Virus record (IMG/VR): IMGVR_UViG_3300010401_000026
Location: 1 to 40,367 of that record
Length of the DNA stretch: 40,367 bases
Origin: a virus
Strand: one strand, 5' to 3'
The position numbers and the translations under genes are program-made. The notes beneath the pieces are model-generated. The model had not been told where the DNA came from, did no database searches, and worked only from the letters and a program-made list of their open reading frames with translations. Of this stretch, positions 7,108 to 13,703 are shown one piece after another; within the stretch, counting starts at the first letter, position 1; every line of letters starts with the position of its first letter.

Positions 7108-7273
7108 AATCGCTCATCAATTCCTTAATCTTTTTTACATATAATCTATGAGGTTCAAATTCCCCTCTCTCCCATCGTCCGACGGTCACAGTTTTGCAGT
7201 CTATTAAATCCGCAAATTCTTCTTGTGTCATCTCTAGAAAATGACGGAAAAGTTTTATATCCTGTTTATCCAT
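7064..7273 (-). CDS. Xre-type helix-turn-helix regulator
   Basis: 69 residues consisting almost only of an HTH_3 domain: LEMTQEEFADLIDCKTVTVGRWERGEFEP gives helix 2, turn and recognition helix. Proteins of this size bind short palindromes as dimers. It is embedded in the leftward operon rather than next to the operator cluster at 10136-10163, so its target is unknown. It could equally be the antitoxin-like partner of a neighbouring small protein. Confidence 0.82.
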   Translation of the reverse strand: MDKQDIKLFRHFLEMTQEEFADLIDCKTVTVGRWERGEFEPHRLYVKKIKELMSDYGFDLRRPKGNKEP

Positions 7274-7565
7274 CTTTCCTCATTCTCTTAAAAATTTCAA
7301 TTGCCTTCCTTTTTCTAAAGCTTTTGTCTAATGTCAAATATTCTCCGTAATCATTAAAAGTATTCATCAAATCCCAATGATTCACATATTCTAAGCCACC
7401 ATTAATCAAGCAACAGAGTTCTTCTTCATCTAGACTCATCCCAAGCAAATAGCATTCCCATCCTGTTTTGGCGTCAAAAAGTCTTCCCTCTGCAAAACAC
7501 TCCATAGCTTCGCACATAGGGCCCCAATTGGCTTTTAAACGCTCTTTAAGCCCATCGGGAAGCAT
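7266..7565 (-). CDS. Hypothetical acidic protein
   Basis: 99 residues, rich in Glu, Cys and Trp, helical, not recognised (opens MLPDGLKERLKANWGP, ends FKRMRKDG). It overlaps both neighbours (8 and 20 bases). Such small acidic proteins are common in phage early operons, but no function can be read from the sequence. Confidence 0.65.
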   Translation of the reverse strand: MLPDGLKERLKANWGPMCEAMECFAEGRLFDAKTGWECYLLGMSLDEEELCCLINGGLEYVNHWDLMNTFNDYGEYLTLDKSFRKRKAIEIFKRMRKDG

Positions 7566-7782
7566 GTATGCTATCCATTTGTTTTATAAATTGTTTATGG
7601 GTGTCTTCAATAGAGAGCGCTCTTAATCCTCTTGGTAAACTTCCCTCATAAATTAGCTCATCTTGCTCTATTCGGTAAAAGTCATGCCAACTTGGCGATT
7701 CTTCACGACGCCATAAAATATCTTTATCGTCTCTATAGTCAGCCCATCCGTTAAAAGTTGAAATGTTTACGTAGTTTTTCAT
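7546..7782 (-). CDS. Hypothetical protein
   Basis: 78 residues, rich in Trp, Asp and Arg (NGWADYRDDKDILWRREESPSWHDFYRI), ending with a short helix. No family recognised. It begins at an ATGA overlap with the ParB-fold gene and overlaps the next gene by 20 bases, so the three are likely co-translated. Confidence 0.62.
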   Translation of the reverse strand: MKNYVNISTFNGWADYRDDKDILWRREESPSWHDFYRIEQDELIYEGSLPRGLRALSIEDTHKQFIKQMDSIHASRWA

Positions 7783-8510
7783 ATTAAGTCTGCAGCCTCA
7801 ATTTTGGTAAATGAACGGTGGTTATAAATTTCAGTGAAAAGCTTTAGATAATCTTCAAATGTTGCTTTTATCATCACTTTAGACATATGCTTCCCTAAAT
7901 TTCTTGTCCATTGCTCAAAGTCAAAATTACTATGAGAAAAAAGAATTAAAAGCGCTTTCCAAAATCTTGCAGTTTTTGTATATAAAGAATTTCGAGCGCC
8001 ATTTATTCTTTCAATAAAGCGAATTGTTTGCCATGCATTATCAATATTTTCTAAACAACGATCATCAAAAACATATTTGCCTAATTTAAAATCATCGTAA
8101 TGACTTCTTTTCCTGCCTAATGTAAGATTAAGGGCAATCGATAAACTTAAATTCCTTTCTTTAATAAATTGATCAAGCTTCAAATATTCGGGATAGTGGT
8201 TTTTTACAAAATAATTCATGTAATCACATACCGCCCAACTTTTAGCAACATTCATAAGAATGATGTCTTTATGTTCTAGCTTTTCTTCTATTTCATAGTA
8301 AATCTCTACACCAAGATTTTTTGCAGCTAATAACCTATGCTGCCCATCAAGTATTTCATAATCTGAATTTACAATAATTGGTCTCATATCTAACAAATTT
8401 CGAGACTGAATAGAGTTTATCAATTTATTTACGTGTGATTGATCTATTTTCAGTCTGTTATCCTCTCTAAATTTGAACATTTCATAATTTTTAGTCTTGT
8501 TTATTGCCAT
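7779..8510 (-). CDS. ParB/sulfiredoxin-fold protein
   Basis: 243 residues. The N-terminal ~95 residues show the ParB N-domain: an N-terminal strand/helix, MRPIIVNSDYEILDGQHRLLAAKNLGV (about 43-68) with the conserved Asp-Gly-x-His-Arg box, then a strand. The rest is helical and lacks a clear ParB HTH. Phage relatives act as nucleases or regulators, and CTP-binding partition proteins share this box. It lies 6 kb from the ParA gene and is paired with an HTH protein, so it is probably not the centromere binder of the partition locus. Its own role is unknown. Confidence 0.75.
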   Translation of the reverse strand: MAINKTKNYEMFKFREDNRLKIDQSHVNKLINSIQSRNLLDMRPIIVNSDYEILDGQHRLLAAKNLGVEIYYEIEEKLEHKDIILMNVAKSWAVCDYMNYFVKNHYPEYLKLDQFIKERNLSLSIALNLTLGRKRSHYDDFKLGKYVFDDRCLENIDNAWQTIRFIERINGARNSLYTKTARFWKALLILFSHSNFDFEQWTRNLGKHMSKVMIKATFEDYLKLFTEIYNHRSFTKIEAADLI

Positions 8511-8832
8511 TCTTTAATTTCCTTATTTCTTCCGTTAAAATTTCAAGCTGCATTTCAATCGATGCAACTTTGTCGAATAATATTTTAAAAGGGGTAGGGT
8601 TATTTAATCTTTTCAAGGTTTCACTTCTTGATTTATGTACTAAATCCTTTCTTTCCTCAAATGCTTTTTGAGCTAATTCTGGATTATATTTCTCTTTTCC
8701 TCCGTTCCTTCTAACCTCTAAAATAACGGTGGTCTTTCCCCTTCCCAAAAGATTAGCAATCAATGAGCAAGAATAACTTGCATCAAGCTTTTTTCTAATT
8801 GTTTTTCTTTCTTCTAAACTTAATTCATTCAT
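8491..8832 (-). CDS. IS30-like HTH protein
   Basis: 113 residues. The N-terminus (LSLEERKTIRKKLDASYSC..IANLLGRGKTTVILEVRRNGG) matches the HTH_38 domain at the front of IS30-family transposases and related regulators. The middle carries KEKYNPELAQKAFEER, also typical of that leader. There is no DDE catalytic core, and the C-terminus is a coiled coil (FDKVASIEMQLEILTEEIRKLK). It is therefore a stand-alone DNA-binding protein, not a transposase fragment in an IS. It overlaps the ParB-fold gene by 20 bases. Confidence 0.75.
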   Translation of the reverse strand: MNELSLEERKTIRKKLDASYSCSLIANLLGRGKTTVILEVRRNGGKEKYNPELAQKAFEERKDLVHKSRSETLKRLNNPTPFKILFDKVASIEMQLEILTEEIRKLKNGNKQD

Positions 8833-9226
8833 TTATAAATTCATTTACACTTGTATAAATAACATTCTTAGCAAGATATTGCCCCGCTGAAATAATAGAG
8901 TAAATTTCGTTTTTTTCACAAAAGGCCTCCTCCATCGCTTCATTGCAAAACTCATGAGCAAAGGGCTCTCCAAGCCATTTGTAAAGATCAGAATAGTAAA
9001 CGTCGGCTTCAATGGTAATATCATCTAGGGAATTTTCTTCTAATTCCTCGAAAGCTTCCATAATGGTTTTATAAATCCAGTCATTAGGAAGGCATTTCCC
9101 AAAATGATTAAAATGTATCTCTCTAATTAATTCGCTTAATTCTTCAGGCGCATTATCTTTAAGCTTGATAAATGATTTTTCGCCTCGGCTTGCAGCTTCA
9201 AAGTGTTTGTAATATTCTTTTCTCAT
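8825..9226 (-). CDS. Hypothetical acidic protein
   Basis: 133 residues, strongly acidic and helical (for example AFEELEENSLDDITIEADVYYSDLYKWLG), not recognised by name. An AAGGAAAATAC ribosome site precedes the ATG. It resembles widespread small phage early proteins in size and composition only. Overlaps the HTH gene by eight bases. Confidence 0.68.
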   Translation of the reverse strand: MRKEYYKHFEAASRGEKSFIKLKDNAPEELSELIREIHFNHFGKCLPNDWIYKTIMEAFEELEENSLDDITIEADVYYSDLYKWLGEPFAHEFCNEAMEEAFCEKNEIYSIISAGQYLAKNVIYTSVNEFINE

Positions 9227-9249
9227 GTATTTTCCTTTGTTGTTTTCCG

Positions 9250-9456
9250 TTAATTATTACTTAAATCGTAATGATAACCTTTTATTCCATAGCATTCTTT
9301 CATGTAGTCAGCGTTTTCTCTTTTTTCAATTCTTTCCGCACATTGAGAACAAAGGCCGAAACCTTTATCTCTGTTCCACCATTGACGACCCATACAGATA
9401 TCATCACAGCAACAACATGTTAGCCTTTTAGCTGGTTTAGTTTCTGAAATTGTCAT
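9250..9456 (-). CDS. Small zinc-knuckle protein
   Basis: 68 residues with CCCCDDIC near 14-21 and GLCSQCAERIE near 34-44, a treble-clef-like pair of cysteine groups. AAGGAAAATTATT precedes the ATG. Likely a small zinc protein of the early operon; function unknown. The opposite-strand frame at 9225-9431 is a shadow. Confidence 0.68.
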   Translation of the reverse strand: MTISETKPAKRLTCCCCDDICMGRQWWNRDKGFGLCSQCAERIEKRENADYMKECYGIKGYHYDLSNN

Positions 9457-9468
9457 AATAATTTTCCT

Positions 9469-9693
9469 TTATTTAATCATTGCCTCAATATCGTTAAATC
9501 TCTCTTGGCCAATAATAACTTTTGTGTTTAGATCAATCGTTAGCAAGTCGCAAAATGCATATCCCATAAATAATAATGCATTTAACTTATCTATTGCTGA
9601 ATCTTTCATAAGCCACATTCTAGGGCTTAATTCCGGCTGTGTAGGCGATTTATAGCCTAAAATCATGTACTGACATTTATCTTGGATTGTCAT
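9469..9693 (-). CDS. Hypothetical small protein
   Basis: 74 residues, mixed alpha/beta, not recognised. GAGGGATAAAT gives a clear ribosome site before the ATG. It overlaps the gene upstream by 17 bases. Confidence 0.62.
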   Translation of the reverse strand: MTIQDKCQYMILGYKSPTQPELSPRMWLMKDSAIDKLNALLFMGYAFCDLLTIDLNTKVIIGQERFNDIEAMIK

Positions 9694-9916
9694 ATTTATC
9701 CCTCTCTATCAAAACTTTTGATCCTTCTACAAATGTATGACGCTCAAACAAGCTTGCTTTAAATCTTCCATGCGTTTCATATTGATTTGAACTGCAAATA
9801 TACAGCATATCCCCATTAGCAAGTTGCAAATAAGCGTTTAGCTTAGGGTATAACTTGCCTGTTAGATAAGTGTCTGATTGCATTCCAGTCATTGATTTAT
9901 AAGTGTTAGATATCAT
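9677..9916 (-). CDS. Hypothetical small protein
   Basis: 79 residues from the ATG at 9916, chosen because AAGGA lies seven bases upstream. A longer frame from 9982 would run over the 49-residue gene at 9936-10085. The sequence looks beta-rich (AYLQLANGDMLYICSSNQYE.., then ASLFERHTFVEGSKVLI), like a small barrel or sandwich. Not recognised. Confidence 0.62.
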   Translation of the reverse strand: MISNTYKSMTGMQSDTYLTGKLYPKLNAYLQLANGDMLYICSSNQYETHGRFKASLFERHTFVEGSKVLIERDKYDNPR

Positions 9917-9935
9917 TTTGTGTCCTTGTTTTGTT

Positions 9936-10085
9936 TTAGCAATTATTTGTAATAACTTTAACGTAATAGCGATAAGCTCCATAGATTAAATCCAGCTTAT
10001 CAGCCCTTCTTCTAGCTCTTAATCGGCATTTGTAATTAGAGCCAATTTGAATGTTTTCTTTTCCGTCCCAAATAATATACTTCAT
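9936..10085 (-). CDS. Very small basic protein, first gene of leftward operon
   Basis: A 49-residue frame from the ATG at 10085 to the TAA at 9936: beta-like N-terminus (MKYIIWDGKENIQIG), a basic stretch RLRARRRADKLD and an aromatic C-terminus. It fits exactly between the regulatory region and the next gene's ribosome site with a 19-base gap, which supports it, although its own ribosome site (GAGAG) is modest. Confidence 0.55.
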   Translation of the reverse strand: MKYIIWDGKENIQIGSNYKCRLRARRRADKLDLIYGAYRYYVKVITNNC

Positions 10086-10421
10086 TTCTTCTCTCTTTGT
10101 TTTGTATTCTCTAAACCAGTACTAGCATTTACACTGTACGTTACTCTATTGAGTAACCGTTACCGCGCTTTCCACGTGTTTATGTCATATAATCTATCAT
10201 ATGATTGACTTAATAGCAAGTAGAATAGACATCTTTTTCATAAGTCATTGAATATTAACAACTAGGAAATATTTGCCTACTTGACAAGAAAATAGGTAAA
10301 ATGTTGTGATTCGAATATAATCACTCTTGAAGCAAAGCGGGTCGCCATGCAATGGCGCCTAAGCTTATAGCCTAAGTCTTCACTTAGGACTTAACTTTAA
10401 CTAAGGATAATTACTAAATCT
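10086..10421. promoter_or_regulatory. Divergent control region between early operon and TerS
   Basis: 336 bases without a credible gene. From left to right: the GTTAC/GTAAC operator array at 10136-10163; a TCATAT/ATATGA inverted repeat around 10185-10203; a TTGACA at 10281-10286; a perfect TATAAT at 10316-10321, not at standard spacing from that -35; and two small perfect hairpins, CGCCAT/ATGGCG (10343-10357) and CCTAAGT/ACTTAGG with a CTTC loop (10371-10388). The CCTAAG element is also present at 10358-10363. The hairpins lack T-runs and would lie in the leader of the TerS transcript. Confidence 0.55.
10136..10163. promoter_or_regulatory. Operator-like array of GTTAC/GTAAC half-sites
   Basis: GTTACTC-TATT-GAGTAAC (10140-10157) is a perfect inverted repeat with seven-base arms. 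It runs into GTAAC-C-GTTAC (10153-10163), a second palindrome sharing a half-site, and is preceded by GTACG. Three alternating half-sites about 50 bases upstream of the first leftward gene look like a repressor-binding site; one of the two Xre proteins is a candidate binder. Confidence 0.55.
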
Positions 10422-10856
10422 ATGGCCGGCTTCCCTTCTAAAGCTAAAGGAAATAAACTTGCTGCAAAAGCTCGCCAACCGAGGCAAGGTGTGGCACTTG
10501 ACAAAGAAACAATACTAAAGTGGATCAAAGAAGAAGATGGTAATGTTTCTAGGGTTGCTGAAATATTAGGGGTTGCTAGATATACTATTCAAAGAAGGAT
10601 TCAAGATGATCAAGATCTTGCTCAAGCTTTGAAAGATGCAAGAGAAAGGCAATTGGATCTGTTAGAACAGAGTTGCTTTGATAGAGCTATAGAAACTAAT
10701 GACACCACACTTCAACTCTTCCTCCTCAAAACTCAGGGCCGTAGCAGGGGCTACGATCAATCAGAGGCGCAACATGCTGCCAAGGATATAGCTACAGCTG
10801 CATTTGACTTCATCCTCAACAAAGCCAATGAATCACAAAAGCCCTCTACACCATAG
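10422..10856 (+). CDS. terS: Probable terminase small subunit
   Basis: 144 residues. A Lys/Arg/Ala-rich N-terminus leads into a Fis-like HTH (GNVSRVAEILGVARYTIQRRI, about 39-59), a helix DLAQALKDARERQLDLLEQ, then CFDRAIETNDTTLQLFLLKTQGRSRGYDQ. This HTH plus 'sufficient-for-one-more-step' helix pattern is typical of small terminase subunits that recognise the packaging site. It lies about 6.8 kb upstream of TerL instead of next to it. A transcriptional regulator with a Fis-type HTH is the alternative. The start ATG has a weak ribosome site (AAGGATAATTACTAAATCT). Confidence 0.65.
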   Translation: MAGFPSKAKGNKLAAKARQPRQGVALDKETILKWIKEEDGNVSRVAEILGVARYTIQRRIQDDQDLAQALKDARERQLDLLEQSCFDRAIETNDTTLQLFLLKTQGRSRGYDQSEAQHAAKDIATAAFDFILNKANESQKPSTP

Positions 10857-10889
10857 CCTAAGAGCGCTTATCATCGTTCACTATCCGAC

Positions 10890-10901
10890 CGGTTGGTGAA
10901 T
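10890..10901 (+). promoter_or_regulatory. CGGTTGGTG motif, copy 1
   Basis: CGGTTGGTGAAT just downstream of the terS stop. The same 12 bases occur at 17638-17649 upstream of TerL, and GCGGTTGGTGTA on the minus strand at 32863-32852. All three are intergenic. Here the motif is also the right arm of an imperfect palindrome beginning TTCAC at 10878. No standard -10 is well spaced, so it may be a protein-binding site rather than a promoter. Confidence 0.35.
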
Positions 10902-11010
10902 CAAATAAAGATTATACATAGTCATAGGGTCCCATACCCCAAGCCGAAACATAGAAAAGATGGTGGGGGTGCAACCTTAGTTGGTACCGGTACTATGAAT
11001 ATTTATATCT

Positions 11011-11078
11011 CATGCCCTGAACCAAACTTAAGTCTACTTTCAAAAAAAACTCCTACCTAAATATGCTGCCCAATGCTT
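11011..11078 (+). repeat. Diverged repeat downstream of TerS, unit A
   Basis: Begins CATGCCCTGAA and continues through TTTCAAAAAAAACTCC..CCTAAAT to about 11078. It aligns by eye with units at 11351-11420 and 11430-11479 (shared blocks CATGCCCTGAA, TTTCA-AAAAAA, TCCCTAAAT, TCTG). It lies upstream of the first DUF551-like gene. The stretch 10857-11010 before it shows no gene. Confidence 0.45.
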
Positions 11079-11080
11079 AA

Positions 11081-11344
11081 ATGAACAACATGATCGTAGA
11101 AAAAAAATCTCGGGAGATTATGAATTGGATTAATGCTGAAATAACTCCTCCAACAAAATTAGATTCTCCTATCCTGGCTTCCGGAGAATTTAATGAGGGT
11201 TTTTTTAATATAGCTGCTCTTCATTGGCTAGATGAAGAAGAAGGGTTGGATGTGGAAGGGTGGTATGATCATTCAGATGAGTATGGAATGAAAGATAAAG
11301 ACATTAAATATTGGATGCCACTTCCAAAACCTCCTGATAATTAG
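11081..11344 (+). CDS. DUF551-like small protein
   Basis: 87 residues. The C-terminus IKYWMPLPKPPDN and the preceding acidic segment (LDEEEGLDVEGWYDHSDEY) match the DUF551 signature seen in many phage accessory genes (a Trp, then PLPxPP). The gene at 12087-12371 ends with the same kind of motif (HWMPLPKSPKE). Function of the family is unknown. The ATG at 11081 has little ribosome-site support; 11090 is an in-frame alternative. Confidence 0.7.
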   Translation: MNNMIVEKKSREIMNWINAEITPPTKLDSPILASGEFNEGFFNIAALHWLDEEEGLDVEGWYDHSDEYGMKDKDIKYWMPLPKPPDN

Positions 11345-11350
11345 ATAATT

Positions 11351-11479
11351 CATGCCCTGAATCACATCTAAACTCCTTTTCAGAAAAAATTTCTCCCTAA
11401 ATTCTCTGGACCGAATGATAAGAGATAAGGAATCACTTTCCAAAAAACATTTCCCCTAAATCTTCTGCCTTGGATAATG
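11351..11479 (+). repeat. Diverged repeat units B and C
   Basis: Unit B starts CATGCCCTGAATCAC at 11351 and ends near 11420; unit C (11430-11479) starts at GAATCAC and repeats TTTCCAAAAAACATTTCCCCTAAATCTTCTG. With unit A these are three degenerate copies of a roughly 50-70 base element in gene-free DNA just after terS. They could be duplicated leader regions of the small genes or protein-binding repeats such as a packaging site. Confidence 0.45.
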
Positions 11480-11515
11480 TTAGCTAAAGCTAATAAAAAA
11501 AATCCCAGGTAAAAA

Positions 11516-11713
11516 ATGGATATTCCCTTAAAGTCATTCGATGAATTAGTTAAAGAGAATGCGGGATGTTTTGAGTTTGCTTGGAATGGATTTATTCGGA
11601 TCTATGAAGATGGAGAAAAGAGATGCGAATGCACCGACTGTAATGCTATTAAAGAATTAAATGATAAGATAGATAAGTTTATGAATCGTAAATCAGTTAG
11701 ATTTATTGACTAA
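11516..11713 (+). CDS. Hypothetical small protein with CxxC
   Basis: 65 residues, acidic. It has CECTDC near 39-44 and a basic C-terminal helix (LNDKIDKFMNRKSVRF). AGGT is five bases before the ATG. Not recognised; it might bind a metal, but only three to four cysteines are present. Confidence 0.6.
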   Translation: MDIPLKSFDELVKENAGCFEFAWNGFIRIYEDGEKRCECTDCNAIKELNDKIDKFMNRKSVRFID

Positions 11714-11746
11714 AAAATTCTCAGGAAAAATTTAGGAGTTAGATAT

Positions 11747-12094
11747 ATGCATACTTTGCCTATAGATCCAATAGAGTTAAATGGAGGGGAATATGAGTTT
11801 GTTCCTTTTGATTATCCTACTACGCGGCAAATCGCGGTATTGATTGAAGGGTTAGGCCTTTCATTTTCTAATGAAGATAGTGATTTAGAATTTTTCGCAG
11901 AATTGCTTGGTAAAAACTTTCAGATGATTTCTAAGTACCTAGAAAAAAAATATGCCTTAAAAAAACCTGAGTTGATTTTTAAGCCTAATATTAATAGCTT
12001 AGGAGTTAAAATTTCTATGATAGAAAAAGAAGATTATGAGCAAAGAAAAAAAGTTCGCGAGATGTCAATACCACGAGAGGAAATGAATGAATAA
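11747..12094 (+). CDS. Hypothetical protein
   Basis: 115 residues, acidic then basic. It opens HTLPIDPIELNGGEYEFVPFDYPTTRQIAVLIEGLG and continues with helical segments (DLEFFAELLGKNFQMISKYLEKKY). A good AGGAGTTAGATAT ribosome site precedes the ATG. No family recognised. It overlaps the next gene by eight bases. Confidence 0.68.
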   Translation: MHTLPIDPIELNGGEYEFVPFDYPTTRQIAVLIEGLGLSFSNEDSDLEFFAELLGKNFQMISKYLEKKYALKKPELIFKPNINSLGVKISMIEKEDYEQRKKVREMSIPREEMNE

Positions 12095-12371
12095 AAATGA
12101 AGAATATCTTGATGAAATGCATTTCTTAGATAAAGAGGGAAAAGAAATCTCGGGAAAAAATTTACAATGGATTCTATGGAAAAAGATTGAAGAAAAGCCC
12201 CAAGATGATCAAACGGTTCTGGGGATAAATGTCAGAGTTCAGATGCTTCCAATCAAAGCATATTACTGTGCGGAATGGGATGAATTTATGAGCCTAGAGA
12301 ATGGGGATGGCACTAATCATCCTTTATCACTGACTCATTGGATGCCTTTGCCTAAATCTCCAAAGGAGTAA
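12087..12371 (+). CDS. DUF551-like small protein, second copy
   Basis: 94 residues ending LTHWMPLPKSPKE. The body contains WKKIEEKPQDDQTVLGINV and KAYYCAEWDEFM, typical of DUF551 proteins ('Wixv.ErlP.d...Vlv'). It is a diverged paralogue of the gene at 11081-11344. AGAGGAAATGA is a good ribosome site. Function unknown. Confidence 0.75.
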   Translation: MNKNEEYLDEMHFLDKEGKEISGKNLQWILWKKIEEKPQDDQTVLGINVRVQMLPIKAYYCAEWDEFMSLENGDGTNHPLSLTHWMPLPKSPKE

Positions 12372-12374
12372 TTA

Positions 12375-12608
12375 ATGCCTTGTTCATGTTGGTATGAACC
12401 TCCAGAGCCTTCTAAGAAGTTAATAAAAAAGTATTGTGAGATGATTGTAAATGAAATTAACTATCTTGAATCAGTAGGTGATCCGATTGGGGTTTCTATT
12501 GAAGAAACTAAGAAACTTTTAGATCATCTTTATCGGCCATCTTTATGTGAAGAAAACCCAAGAATAGATGATGCCTCAATTGGAGTTGGAAATAATGCAC
12601 ATCCGTAA
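12375..12608 (+). CDS. Small protein, paralogue of 16456-16638
   Basis: 77 residues with a strong AAAGGAGTAATTA site. The segment YCEMIVNEINYLESVG...IEETKKLLDHLY aligns with CVSIVQEIKKIEKHG..LPDVIDLLEELY in the gene at 16456-16638, and both proteins start with a Trp/Pro-rich lead (WYEPPEPS, WTIPPIEA). Two copies of an unnamed helical family. Confidence 0.7.
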   Translation: MPCSCWYEPPEPSKKLIKKYCEMIVNEINYLESVGDPIGVSIEETKKLLDHLYRPSLCEENPRIDDASIGVGNNAHP

Positions 12609-12843
12609 CCTAATCGAAGAGCTGCTCCCATATCCCGAGTCGGAAGAATTTGCCGAGTTTGTGTGGGGAAAGGATTACCAGACAGCGGAATTAAGAGGGG
12701 AGTCAACGATTAAGCGCTGGAATGAAAATCATGGGGATAAGTTGATGCTTTCTCTTGATGGCCTTCCTGCATATGATATTCCAGATATGATTATGATTTG
12801 GAGAGAGCAAAATGGAAGAGCTTCCACAGATTTATCAAAATAG
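12595..12843 (+). CDS. Hypothetical protein
   Basis: 82 residues from the ATG at 12595, supported by GGAGTTGGAAATA upstream; an earlier in-frame ATG at 12568 would overlap the previous gene more deeply. Sequence HIRNLIEELLPYPESEEFAEFVWGK.. then acidic and aromatic helices. Not recognised. Confidence 0.62.
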   Translation: MHIRNLIEELLPYPESEEFAEFVWGKDYQTAELRGESTIKRWNENHGDKLMLSLDGLPAYDIPDMIMIWREQNGRASTDLSK

Positions 12844-12887
12844 ATATATCGGGATTATGATATAATAAAGCTTAAATTCGGAGGAAC

Positions 12888-13175
12888 ATGGAACTATTCA
12901 TAGAGTTATTAAAAGAAGTCAATATCGTTCAGATTTTCATCCTTATTGGTGCAGGGTGGATGTTTTACAATCGATTGGATAAAAAGATTGGCCAGACTAA
13001 TAAAGACTTAAAAGATGCGCATAAAGAACTTAAGGATGATCTTTCGTGCCGCATTGATCGCCTAGCAGAAAAAGTCGAAGACGTTGATCGTCGTCTTTGC
13101 CGCATAGAAGGAAGTCTTGCTACTACTGGTCATTGTCTGTTCAATCAAGCTAAACCGGAGCAAAAAGCTCAATAA
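12888..13175 (+). CDS. Membrane-anchored coiled-coil protein, paralogue of 32422-32760
   Basis: 95 residues: hydrophobic segment at about 12-27 (IVQIFILIGAGWMFYN), then a long coiled coil (LDKKIGQTNKDLKDAHKELKDDLSCRIDRLAEKVEDV) and the motif DVDRRLCRIEGSLA..HCL. The protein at 32422-32760 has the same order and DIDRRICRLEGAFS..CCM, so the two are paralogues. GGAGGAAC gives a strong ribosome site. Last gene before the terminator at 13263. Candidates include a spanin-, holin- or exclusion-like membrane protein; none is established. Confidence 0.75.
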   Translation: MELFIELLKEVNIVQIFILIGAGWMFYNRLDKKIGQTNKDLKDAHKELKDDLSCRIDRLAEKVEDVDRRLCRIEGSLATTGHCLFNQAKPEQKAQ

Positions 13176-13490
13176 ATTTTAGCTTCAAAAAAATCTTTGA
13201 AATGATATAAGTCGTTAAGATGCAATTATTTGCATTTTTCATAGCTCCTTATATTTGTTGGGCCGTCTTGGCAGCAATGCCGAGGCGGTTTTTTTATTCA
13301 CAGGAAAATAATTCTATTTTTATCCATAAAACAAGAAATTCTACGGTTCTTTGACCAAATTGGGATACCTAAAAGAAAGATTTGACTTAAGGGTTTCTCA
13401 GTTGTGCCAGAATCGTCTTTTTTTCTCAATGTCTAGTCTACTTGGTATCATTTAGGTTTTTGTTTGCCTATTATTTTCGATGGGTAAATT
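13176..13490. promoter_or_regulatory. Intergenic region with terminator and repressor upstream DNA
   Basis: 315 bases without a credible gene. It contains the strong terminator at 13263-13295. To its right, TTGACT (13382-13387) could be a -35 for the regulator at 13491, but the nearest -10-like CAGAAT is 20 bases away. Nothing else was recognised. Confidence 0.45.
13263..13295 (+). terminator. Rho-independent terminator
   Basis: Eleven-base arms (13263-13273 and 13278-13288, two G-U pairs) around a GCAA loop, followed by seven T. It ends the rightward transcript that starts at terS. Confidence 0.9.
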
Positions 13491-13703
13491 GTGAAGAAAG
13501 ATTTGTTGTTAAGAAAATTTGGCGCACTGATTCGTATGAAGCGTGTCTCTCTTAGTCTAACGCAATTGAAGTTGGCCGAATTAGCCGAATGTTCTCTCCA
13601 ATCAATTGGAAACATTGAAAGAGGGCGGGCAAATGTTTCTTTAATCATGGCTTATCGCATTTCAGAGGCTTTAAAAGTTAATATAAGAGAGATTTTGCCA
13701 TGA
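13491..13703 (+). CDS. Xre-type helix-turn-helix regulator (repressor candidate)
   Basis: 70 residues from a GTG start. The whole protein is one HTH_3 domain: LTQLKLAELAECSLQSIGNIERGRANVSLIMAYRISEAL, with the Asn-Ile-Glu-Arg-Gly recognition/turn signature. Single-domain Xre proteins of this size serve as controllers of restriction systems or as small phage repressors. It has its own upstream region after a terminator and is ATGA-coupled to the next gene. Which operator it binds (10136-10163 or 14286-14310) is untested. Confidence 0.85.
   Translation: MKKDLLLRKFGALIRMKRVSLSLTQLKLAELAECSLQSIGNIERGRANVSLIMAYRISEALKVNIREILP

Noticed and set aside
7779-8510. ParB partner of the ParA at 14339
   Set aside because: It is 6 kb away in an opposite operon and lacks a clear centromere-binding HTH; the RHH gene next to parA is the better partner.
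8491-8832. Insertion sequence of the IS30 family
   Set aside because: Only the HTH leader domain is present; there is no DDE core, no terminal inverted repeats and the gene is coupled to its neighbours.
10281-10321. Consensus promoter for terS from TTGACA and TATAAT
   Set aside because: The two perfect hexamers are 29 bases apart, far outside workable spacing, so they cannot be one promoter.
10857-11010. tRNA-like or structured RNA gene downstream of terS
   Set aside because: Several short inverted repeats are present but no cloverleaf, anticodon arm or T-loop signature could be traced.
11011-11479. CRISPR-like array
   Set aside because: The three repeats are degenerate, irregularly spaced and separated by a gene; no uniform spacers and no cas genes.
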